64,000 nucleotides of DNA, taken from contig OY725500.1 of NCBI GenBank assembly GCA_963281255.1, positions 1,860,001-1,924,000 of the forward strand, given 5' to 3'. The notes beneath the pieces were generated by a model. That model made no database searches, was not told where the DNA came from, and was given only the letters and a program-made list of their open reading frames with translations. A program made the position numbers and the translations under genes. Numbering within the stretch: the stretch's first letter is position 1; every line of letters starts with the position of its first letter. The DNA is from Aphrocallistes beatrix. Its lineage: Eukaryota > Porifera > Hexactinellida > Sceptrulophora > Aphrocallistidae. This document shows positions 35,644 to 45,310 of the stretch, one piece after another.

Positions 35644-36398
35644 GTACAAGCGCGCTTCGCTTGCTTGCGCTGCGCGGCTGGCAGACACAAAGTGTCCGCC
35701 GGAGACGCCCTTTGGGCGTCTGGGATCACATTGATCAATTATAAGGGAGACAACATCCCTAAATACGCCTGTACTAATGTTATAATCGAAATCGCACGAA
35801 AAATCAAGAAATTTGTCAATTTTGAAAATTTTGATGCGTAATGATGACGTCATAACAGGGTGATGAGTCATCATTTTTTGATGATAGTTGTGCCATATGT
35901 GAGATATATTAATATACATTATCTATTAAAATTTCATCCTTCTATCTCCGATAATGGCTGAGTGATGATCGAATAACTGTATTGCTTAACTTTTAAAAAT
36001 GTGAAAATGACGTCATAATTCCATGATGAGTCGACATTTTAGTCTGAGCTCAGAACTTACTGGAGCCATAGCCAAAAAACTCACACATGCCAAAAATCAG
36101 CTTTCTGTGACTGGCAGTTTCTACAATCAACTCGTTACAGTGATATATATATATACAGTCGACTCCGCTTAATAGGGCCACATCGGTCAGAGGACATTTT
36201 GCCCCGATTAAGCGGAGGACCCTATTAACCGAAAATATTTTGTATTAGCTTCTATGTGTGAGAGCTATTCCGGTCCTGCCAAAAGTGGCCCGATTAAGCG
36301 GCTGACCCGATTAAACAGTGGCCCTATTAAGCGGAGTCGACTGTATATATATACGTATACATATATATAAACATTATTCGAGTTTTAATTGTAAGGAT
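35644..36398 (+). repeat. GC-head/TCGAG-tail repeat with nested MITE
   Basis: The copy starts ACAAGCGCGCTTCGCTTGCT and has perfect GGCAGACAC/GTGTCCGCC-type and GACGCCC/GGGCGTC head hairpins, the AATGATGACGTCATAACAGG body and the AGTTTTAATTGTAAGGAT tail. A pogo-type MITE (36156-36343) is inserted in its terminal TA-rich region, so the MITE is younger. Confidence 0.85.
36156..36343. mobile_element. Pogo-type MITE (188 bp)
   Basis: The termini CAGTCGACTCCGCTTAATAG are perfect inverted repeats flanked by TA at 36154-36155 and 36344-36345. This is the better-preserved copy of the family also seen at 5953-6141, so it is the younger of the two. Confidence 0.92.
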
Positions 36399-36419
36399 AT
36401 AATAATAATATAGCAAACA

Positions 36420-38030
36420 AAAAATATGACTACATGTACATAGTTTATCCTCGGAAGGTTAACCTGGACTTTTAGCGTCAATAAAATAATCCCGATGACG
36501 TGTTTTGAAGAATAGCGTTTTTACGTGATAGAAACATATAGTAATCAAATTCTGAAAGAATCTAGAGATCAGCATTCAACAGGTGAAATGGGTTTTTCAA
36601 TGATGTAGATTCTGAATAACGTATTTTTGAAAATAGGATGTCAAATATTTTTAGTTTTTGCTGACAATGAGATAAACGACAAATCCTAAAAGTGGGATAA
36701 TGACTAGATTTCAACGTTTGAAAGGGTTTTTTAGTATGCAGAATCCGAATATTAAAAATTTGAAACTGATGATCAATCATTTTTCGCTTTTGTTTACAAT
36801 AGATACATGAAGCCTTGGTTGTTTAGATTCATTTGAGTTAATTTGATGATTTAGGTAATTTTTTGTGCTCTTAAAGAACATTTGGTATATTTACTCATAC
36901 AAATCGAGTTATTAAGCCATTAATTTTCAAATTCTCTAAATTATGCAGTTTGATAGGTTGGAATTATAAAGTATTGATGCGTTTCGACGCATGGTCTAAA
37001 ATTCACTATAGGTTTGTTTCAACCTGTAATTCAATGTCTTTAAGTTTTCTAAACTTTAATGCTAGCGGATGTCATCAGAAAAAGTTACAAAAATACATAC
37101 TAATCACGCTAAATTCGGATTTCAAAGGTGCCAAGTTCGATATTAATATTTTTTCCTGATTAAAATAATTCATACATATATTCCAATATTTCCATAATTA
37201 ATTCATAGTACAAGTTATCTTTATCAATTTTGATTTATATGGAGGTAGTCATCGATAGGAACGAATGTTTTGAAAATATAGATATAAAATCTCCTGAGTT
37301 TGAGATATTAAATAAAAAGAGATTTTATAGGAACATGCAAAAATAGCATGACAAATTAATTAAGAGATATATGCCATTGATATGGAAAATAATTAAGATA
37401 ATCCTCTAATCCAAAATGGGCATCGAATGTTAGATCCTAAACAAAAGGATCTAACAAGTTCAATACAGACAAAATATAATACACCTACTTAATTCGAATC
37501 ACTGAAATTTAAGAAATGGGCACATAGCATGGAATAACAACCAGTATAATGCATTTTAGAGATGAATAGGAGGGACACTCACAAAATATGACTTTTGTAT
37601 GCTTGGAATTACCTTAGTTAATGAAATTTTATCCCCACCGATATGTAAGGTGTGATTTGTATGAGCATTTATTATCATATAAATAGTTTCTAGATTAACT
37701 TTCAATATTTCAATCCTATTCTATATATTGTGTAAGTCCAGCTATCAAAAATTTATAATACAAAATCTTTGGAAAAAATAAATCGGATGAAACTTCAGAA
37801 TAATGACATAATTTTAAAATACTAGTAGCTTTTTTTAAAATTTGTAGGAATGGTAAAATTAATATATTTAATAAATGCAAAAGTTATCTAATCCAAATTA
37901 TCATTCCACATAATTAGAAAAACGTCATTTTTAAGGAATTGCTTTAAACCTAATTATCATACTATTAAAAAATATATATTGAATCATATATTCGCAAGAA
38001 AATATACTCAAGTCGAATTTAGCAATTTTC
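36420..38030. other. Intronic DNA; decayed array then no gene
   Basis: 36540-36800 contains diverged fragments of the ~130-bp tandem unit (CTAGAGATCAGCATTCAACA, TTTTGTTTACAATAGATACA). From 36800 to 38030 the sequence is AT-rich, and I see nothing that can be annotated. Confidence 0.45.
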
Positions 38031-38048
38031 AGTCCGATTATAGAAATA

Positions 38049-39170
38049 CAGGGTCGCAAAAAATTTAGACATTTTTGTTGATTAGCTTTTATTTGATAAA
38101 AGGAAGTTCCATTTATTATGTTTATATATCAATACTTATTCATTATTATTGATTGAAAGATTAGAATAGTTAAAAACGAAAAATTAGAGAAACGCAAAAT
38201 GGCGGAGTCGCAATTCAAAGGTGGTAAAAGTGCACTAGAAATGTTGACTCTTTTAAAACATGAAAATATCTCCCGTACAACAATATATCGTGCTGTCAAA
38301 AGGATTCAGTATGCCATAAGTTTGTCTAGAAAGGAAGGATCTGGCGGAAAAAGTGAAAGATCAGAGAAAATTAGAGCCAAAAGAAAGTTTGCTGATCATC
38401 TTAGACGAAATCCAGCTGAACCCATCAGGAAATTACAAGAGAGATAAATATTCCCGAAACCAGGGCCGCTAGAAATATTCTGGAAAGAGATATAAAGCTG
38501 ACTCGAAGTAAAAGGGATTGGAAACAAAGCTCTTAAATCTCTCCAAAAAAGAAGCGGCGAACAAGGTCATTGATACTCTACCGTAGACTCGGAGTTGAAG
38601 CATACTGACGAGTGATCTTTATTGACGAGAAACACCTCTAAACCGTGAAAACGACAGGGTCTAAATTCGAAAGGGCCAGCCCTAGAATTCAAAAACTATT
38701 GTAGAAAAGAGGAAATTCCCGGAATTCCCAAATTATATTTTGGTAGGTATAGTACAAAATTTGTAAACCACTTTGTTATTCATTGAAAAGGCTCAACTCT
38801 AAACGCAAACAACTTCAAATTAACAATTTAAGATACACTGTAGTCCCCTTTTGTCGTAGGAACAAGCTATGATATCAACAAGATGGAACCACCTGCCATA
38901 TTGCAAAATTTTTCCCGGATTATCTTAAATCTGAAAATATCGAATTCTTGGGCAAGAAAGACTGGCCTCCAAATTTACAGACCTCAGTCCTCTTGATCAT
39001 GGGAAGTGGGGTTCTCAAGGCTGAACTCTACAGAAAAACTCGAAAAGGCTGGAAGCGAAGGATTTAGCAGAGTTAGGACCAGCTTCCAACTACCATTGTT
39101 AATAACTGCATTGATTCGTTTAGAAGTGCCTTAGAAAATGTGTAAACGCTGAAAGAGCTCATTCTTAACA
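38049..39170 (+). pseudogene. maT/mariner-like transposon remnant (DD37D-like)
   Basis: The left end CAGGGTCGCAAAAAATTTAG follows TA. At 38199 a frame MAESQFKGGKSALEMLTLLK gives the HTH. Later frames show VIFIDEKHL (first Asp) and YQQDGTTCHIAKFFPDYLKS, then KKDWPPN. The expected PDLNP-D segment is out of frame, but its position would put the last Asp about 37 residues after the second, as in maT elements. Several stops and indels are present. The right terminal repeat was not found; the sequence runs into the hairpin at 39291. Confidence 0.72.
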
Positions 39171-39290
39171 AAATATGAAGATAAAAACATTTTATGATAC
39201 TTTTGTAATATAACTAAGATTAAAATAAAATTCTAATTCGAATGTGTAGATTTCGAATCTGAAATCATATTTTTAGTATCTCTTTGAATT

Positions 39291-39337
39291 TGAACGTATT
39301 GCCCTTCATGAAAAAATCATGAAGGGCAATACGTTCA
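39291..39337. repeat. Perfect 21-bp hairpin
   Basis: TGAACGTATTGCCCTTCATG plus one base (39291-39311) and its exact complement (39317-39337) are separated by AAAAA. The right arm is the start of the frame at 39319. It is structurally the same as the hairpin at 9347-9399. Confidence 0.88.
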
Positions 39338-39570
39338 GTATTATTTGTGTGGGAAAGAATCAAGTGTTCAAATACTTTTGTCCGGTTGGTGTATATGAAG
39401 GCTCTTCCAAAGAATTCTTATTGGCCATTGATAGAAGGATCCAGGTTAACCGGTTGCCTGCCCAAATAGTCTACAACAACATTATCTACCCCTTTAAGAT
39501 AACAAATATTATACGTGATTTTTCTAATTCTAAACGCAACCGCAAAAGTTTTCCTCGTGGATCACGTTGA
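39319..39570 (+). CDS. Unrecognised frame of repeat origin
   Basis: An 83-codon plus-strand frame beginning MKGNTFSIICVGKNQVFKYF and ending KRNRKSFPRGSR. It includes GVYEGSSKEFLLAIDRR and LPAQIVYNNIIYPFKI. I do not recognise the family. Its start lies inside the hairpin and it borders a gypsy fossil on the other strand, so it is more likely part of a mobile element than a host gene. Confidence 0.3.
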   Translation: MKGNTFSIICVGKNQVFKYFCPVGVYEGSSKEFLLAIDRRIQVNRLPAQIVYNNIIYPFKITNIIRDFSNSKRNRKSFPRGSR

Positions 39571-39639
39571 GATCATCCATCGCAAATAACTAGGGTCATA
39601 GAGAAATATTAGGCAAATACTTTAGAAATAGTTTCTTTG

Positions 39640-41160
39640 AATTCATATCGACTCTTTGGAGTTACAAAAGATATTTTTTGCAATCTTGTTTCCTAATAGG
39701 TACAGACCAATGATTATTCTGATACGCCATGCAATATTGAAAAGAATATACGACCGCAAGTATATCAAACATGTCTTCGACCGGATTGGATACGAACTCA
39801 AATCAGTTGCATAATTAAGCAGGTGATAATCCACAGCAAATCGCAATGTATCGTCTCTTTTCTCCACTAAGAATACGTGACTTTTAAATGGTGATTTGAC
39901 CAATGATGCTCCCCCAGTCTCAATAACATGTTCTAACATATTAGATAAATATGGTTTCTTTGGATCAAAAGTAAAAACATGCTTGTCTTTCAATAAAGGC
40001 GTTTGTAATACCTCTTGATATTATGTACACATATTATCTTTTGTCAATAATATATACTGAATTTCTTCCCAAATCGAGCTTCTGCGACATTACCAGATTC
40101 AGTACATTGGCTTGTGAAAATGGTTTCACTCCCCTCAATGTATCCTCAGTCAGGTTCCAATAATTTCTTAACTTGATTCTCCTGGAATCCCATTGAAATT
40201 CCTACCAAGTATTAACATAGATTTGGGATTATTTATCACTTCCATTAACTATCCTACTATCTGACCATTAATAAATCAATTTTCACTTACGCTGTTCCTA
40301 ATACTGCAATTGGATTGGGGCAGAATTCATGAACCTCACTTGCACATACGTACTAGGATATTAAGGGGATCTCAAAATATTATACTATGTACTGGAATCA
40401 ATTACTGACAACTGAGCACCAGAATCCTGCATCGCTAGTCCCTTGTTCCTTTTTACCAGAACTGAAACTATAATACCAACTTCGTCAACACATTCCTTTC
40501 TCTTAGTATCTTCGACCACGAAAATATTCTGCGGTAAATTGTAATCGTGATGATCATGACCCTTCCGAACATATTTCTGACAAAACTGTTGCGGGCCTCC
40601 GCCTTGCGAAATGTCAATATCATTGCAATTAAAACAAGAAAACTTCTTTTCTCTTACTTAATAATGTCTTGCTTTCGCCGATCTGAATAGTACGTACTCG
40701 GAATACGACGTATTGCGGACAATTGGTCCACTGATTGCTCACTTTGATTTTGTGACACCGTATGACCTTTGATTGCTGGTTAGTATACAACTTTTCTTAT
40801 TCTACATCGAATTGTGGAACTTCTACCAGGGAAATTTTGCGACTTATTCTAGTTTGGTTATTGATATTCCTATCTTTGTCAATACAATTCGAACTCTTTT
40901 GATAAAGTATAGAGTAATTGGATCATCAAAGTGCTCTCATTCTGTTAGCCACTCTTTTGCTGGGTTATGTCACTCATAGGCAAATTATCAAAATAAATTA
41001 GGCAGGACAATCGGTGAAGAGCTTCTACTGAATATTCCATTGGTTAATAATCACCAATCAACTGATCCGATTCTCAATCTGAACAGCACAATGGGGCCAT
41101 TACTCTTACTGAATTGTCATCCCGGCGATTAGGATTCGAAACGCTTCTGCCAATTTAGCA
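39640..41160 (-). mobile_element. Ty3/gypsy fossil, minus strand
   Basis: The reverse transcriptase N-terminal part is readable at 39643-39993. Upstream on the minus strand, protease-like and CCHC zinc-knuckle-like gag sequence is detectable up to about 40660. A short broken remnant of a Ty3/gypsy element with no LTRs seen. It looks older than the copy at 11.9 kb, with many breaks. Confidence 0.65.
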
Positions 41161-41374
41161 ATTTTTTGAATGATCTACTTAACCAAGACGTTGTCAGTGG
41201 GACGACAACATACTAAGGAGGGTAGCATACAATTAGCAAAATGCTTTCCCTCTGCTGCTATAAACAAAATGACAAAAACATTGCCATGGACAAACATTTC
41301 AAATCTCGCATACGTTAATTTGGAAGATGATAAAGAATTACAATGCCATTACTAACACCTCGATTTTTTTCTTC

Positions 41375-41860
41375 AGCAATTAAAGTTTGTGGGATGAAAA
41401 TTGTGGATGTAAATTTTGGCTGCGTCATCATGATGACGTAAGCATAATTAATTAAGACAATTTTGTAGAGGAATCTATATTGAACACTGTATTGAAAAAT
41501 TGTTTATCTCAAACTATTAAAATTTGAGCTCTAATAGGCATTTATCATTAAAATTAGGCGATGATGACGGGACAAAATTTTTAACCGCAGATTGCTCAGA
41601 GGTCCTATGTCCGATGGATCTAGGAATGAAATAGGTTTTAGAGGGCCTCATATTTCACCAGTATTACCAATCTCAAGTTTCTAGCTCTTCTAGTTTTTGT
41701 ACAATAAACAAAATAATGAAATCACAAAATGCTACGTAATTATGATAATTTAGCACATATTGAAATCGTATGAGGAGGTGCACATCTACATATATGTCCG
41801 CAGCTTCACAAATAACATCAGGGCGATATCTTTTAACTCTGGTCTGTGCACCACTTACGG
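41375..41860 (+). repeat. Dispersed ~490-bp repeat, copy 2
   Basis: Direct-orientation partner of 574-1060. Shared segments include ATGTAAATTTTGGCTG, GGTCCTATGTCCGAT and CTCTGGTCTGTGCACCACT. Both copies stop at the same base, which marks a real element end. Confidence 0.65.
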
Positions 41861-41982
41861 ACGGCCGGCTGGCCGCACACCAGCACTCATTTAGTACTGT
41901 GCTACTATATTATTATATTGGATCATAGTAGATCCAATTAAAATATATAGGAAGCACACTAAAAACAAAAAGATACTTTGTA

Positions 41983-44226
41983 GTCAGGTGGCTTAGTGAA
42001 ATAATGGGGACACGCTGGACAAAAGTACCAAATTTTTTTCACGACATCTTTAGATGTAGTACTTTACATTTTTCTTAGGCCCCAAGGTCAAATATCATTT
42101 TTTCGTGTCAAAATTTTATTTTTAAAATTTTTACTTTCTGCCTCCTTTCCCAAAATTAGGGTGTTTTTAAAAAATATTTAACTTCATTAAATCAAATCTA
42201 ATCATTTATATTGGTGATATTCTTTATCTACAATGAATTTCCTGCAATTTGATAGGTCACACGAATAGATTCTGACCACTTTTGAGAATGGAATGTGGTA
42301 ACATTCCATTGTTGCTATATCGTTGCTATGGTTAAAAATTTAAAAATGTCTGAATACATTCAGGTGGCTTAGCAAAACAACTCTAATTCATACAGTTACA
42401 ACTACAGAGTTCAGTACATGACCAGTTAGCCTTTTTACAGCCACATCTGGCACCACAACCATTGTTATTCTTGCACCCACACTTTATTAGTTCAGCGCAA
42501 GCTTTGCTAGCAAGAGGTAGAGTTGTCCAAACAGGAGTCCAAGATAGGATTTCGTTGTCCCAACTCCAGCCCCAATCCTCTGGGCTAGGCCTGTCCTGTT
42601 TTGTCAGTTCACTAGTGGTCCAGACACCAGCTTGATATACTGCACGTTTCGAGTGCTGTAAAAGAGCTGCTTTAGTAGGTGGGATTTTCTCCATTGTTTT
42701 GTTCCCGTGACAGAATAATTCCATCCTTGCTTCATCAACGCTTTCCAGTCCGCTGGTTTTGTTGTAAAGAATTACTGTGAAGCGTCACTCTAAAACGCAT
42801 GCTTACTCGCTCCCGTGGCTATCAACCGACCCTAAAATGCCTTGGACTGCTCCCTTTCCCGTGTTTCGTTTCCTACCTAAAAGCGTCGCTTAACCGTCCC
42901 TTATTCTAAATTTCTGGCCTAAAATGCTCATCGAATCCTCGGATTATCTACATTCCATTCCTAAACCCTACTCGCAACCGTTTCCATTAGTTTCCATTAA
43001 TTTCCATTCCATTTGATCCATTTCCATTCGTTTCTTCCATATTTTGCATAAAATTTCTCGTTTCGTCCACTTTTATTCCATTTCTCGCCAAAATTCCACA
43101 ATTCGTCCCTTAGCAACCAATTCCCAATCAAAAATGCCTCGATTCGCCACTGATTCCCATATTCGCAACTTAAAAGCACCGTTTCTACTAGTTTCAACCA
43201 TTTCCTATTAAAAATGCCTTAAATTACTCCTTGGATTCGATTAGTTTCACAAAAATGCCTTAAATTAGCTTAGTTTCCACAGTTTCATACAAAAATGCCT
43301 TAGATTAGCTCCTTAGCAACGTAACTCACTATTAAAATACTCGTCTTATCCACAGTTCGTATCTACATTCCTTTAAATTACTTGCATCGTCACTCTTACC
43401 ATTCCGTAACAACAGCACCCATACAATTCATCGGATTTCATTCTTACTATCAACCTCTCACACCTTACAGAACTGATGAAAGCTATAAATTAGCCGAAAG
43501 TCCTATTATTGTAACTTTTCTCTACAAATCAATTTCTGTACTATGTTCACTTTCTATTAAAATACCTACCTATCTACAAACGTTACAATTTTATCTCGCT
43601 GCAAAAACGCACAAATTACCTATTTTATGAGGCTTACTGCCTCTCCACAAAAACACTCTACTTCGCCGCCTCCACAACAACATTCCACAACAAAAAGCTT
43701 GCGCTGAACTAATAAAGTGTGGTGCAAGAATAACAATGGTTGTGGTGCCAGATGTGGCTGTAAAAAGGCTAACTGGTCATGTACTGAACTCTGTAGTTGT
43801 AACTGTATGAATTAGAGTTGTTTTGCTAAGCCACCTGAATGTATTCAGACATTTTTAAATTTTTAACCATAGCAACGATATAGCAACAATGGAATGTTAC
43901 CACATTCCATTCTCAAAAGTGGTCAGAATCTATTCGTGTGACCTATCAAATTGCAGGAAATTCATTATAGATAAAGAATATCACCAATAATAAATGATTA
44001 GATTTGATTTAATGAAGTTAAATATTTTTTAAAAACACCCTAATTTTGGGAAAGGAGGCAGAAAGTGAAAATTTTAAAAATAAAATTTTGACACGAAAAA
44101 ATGATATTTGAACTTGGGGCCTATTGAAAAGTTAAAGTACTACATCTAAAGATGTCGTGAAAAAAATTTGGTGCTTTTGTCCAGCGTGTCCCCATTTCAT
44201 AAAAAAATGGTACTAAGCCACCTGAC
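41983..44226. mobile_element. Element with ~530-bp inverted arms
   Basis: The arms 41983-42510 and 43695-44226 are near-identical inverted copies starting GTCAGGTGGCTTAG, flanked by TA on both sides (41981-41982, 44227-44228). The end motif CAGGTGGCTTAG recurs internally at about 42361 and, inverted, at about 43828, as if one end had been extended by a second event. The central 1.2 kb lacks a transposase and has repeats of AAAAATGCCTTAAATT at 43200-43310. It is probably a non-autonomous TIR element that captured the end of a gene. Confidence 0.85.
42383..42724 (-). CDS. Cys-rich C-terminal protein fragment in the inverted-arm element
   Basis: A 113-codon minus-strand frame starting MELFCHGNKTMEKIPPTKAA. 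It contains EDWGWSWDNEILSWTP and ends with a cysteine cluster (KCGCKNNNGCGARCGCKKAN, then WSCTELCSCNCMN). The W-rich then CxC-repeat ending is like the C-terminus of unnamed invertebrate multi-copy proteins. The last third lies in the inverted arm, so the same cysteine cluster is coded again at 43717-43812 on the plus strand. Function unknown. Confidence 0.45.
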   Translation of the reverse strand: MELFCHGNKTMEKIPPTKAALLQHSKRAVYQAGVWTTSELTKQDRPSPEDWGWSWDNEILSWTPVWTTLPLASKACAELIKCGCKNNNGCGARCGCKKANWSCTELCSCNCMN

Positions 44227-44345
44227 TATTGGGGGTATATTTATATTTGTCAATAACATGTTTATCATGTTTAATATACTTGTTGTTGAAATGAATTGTT
44301 CAACAGATATCGCATAGAAAAGGAAAAACAAATATAATAGATACT

Positions 44346-44549
44346 ATGGAGTCCGACTGTTTCTTTACTTACGAATTTCAGAAAACAATTTACTATGAAA
44401 CTAATTATCACATTATTGACGAATATAAAGACATCAGCAATGTATCTAATTTTGCTGTTTTGGACCAAGTAAACCAAGGTTGTGGATGGTTTGGAGTTTA
44501 TCTAACGTCGGGACCACTTCCTAATTCAAATTGCAGTTTAAAAAAATAG
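44346..44549 (+). CDS. Unrecognised short frame
   Basis: 67 codons starting MESDCFFTYEFQKTIYYETN, with NVSNFAVLDQVNQGCGWFGV near the end. No motif or homolog recognised. No other gene is visible between 44.25 and 45.23 kb. Confidence 0.2.
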   Translation: MESDCFFTYEFQKTIYYETNYHIIDEYKDISNVSNFAVLDQVNQGCGWFGVYLTSGPLPNSNCSLKK

Positions 44550-45232
44550 ATAATACACTCCTTACAAACTTGACGAAATCTTGGAAAATTTTCATTTGGT
44601 ACAAAATATAATGATTTAAGGTATACTATGTATGAACATTTTGTTGATTTCGCGGCACCTTAATATGCTATGTAAGTGGTTATATATATTAGTATCTTGT
44701 CAAATTAATGACGTAATCATATATTAAAATTAAATTGCTACAGTGCAATAAACGTAGTATTGGACTCATTAAAAAAAGACTTAATGGATATCCACTGGCG
44801 CCTAAAAATGATCCATCAGCTCTCAAATTTAAACAGAGGAAAGTATTTCACACTGAATTAAGCTAATCAAAGGATTAGGGGCTGGAAATTTTGCAAAATA
44901 TCTATTTACAATTTATTCCTCCGTTTGACAATTTTGACAAGCCCGGAGGTTAGTTTTTTTTAAGGTGGAGAATAAGAAAGTTTGCAAAGTTTGCAAGTTC
45001 GAAGTTCTTTTCCCAATAAAAGGTTTATGAAATAATAAATTAATGTTCAGATTTTACATATTAATTATATACAATTCCGCAGGAAATTAATATTATTTCA
45101 TTAAATAGTCGCAGTGAAACCATTAATCTGATTTAAATTAATGATACAGAGCCGTATGTATTAGCGGGGATGCATTGTACTAGTAGCGAGTGATTGGAAG
45201 ATAGTACTATTCAAGAATAATAGAAACATTTA

Positions 45233-45252
45233 TCTGCTTGGGTGGTGCAGTG
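45233..45252 (+). repeat. tRNA-derived SINE, 5' end
   Basis: TCTGCTTGGGTGGTGCAGTG is the start of the SINE-like repeat that continues at 48648 after a 3.4 kb nested insertion. It holds the first part of an A-box-like promoter. Confidence 0.6.
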
Positions 45253-45310
45253 CAGGGCTGTATCAACTCATTTTGAGTAGGCAAAAAAGCTCATTTTCAC
45301 GGGACCAACT

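Noticed and set aside
42383-42724. Metallothionein-like gene, suggested by the Cys cluster
   Set aside because: The cysteines are at the end of a longer W-rich protein fragment lying in a transposon arm and duplicated in the other arm.
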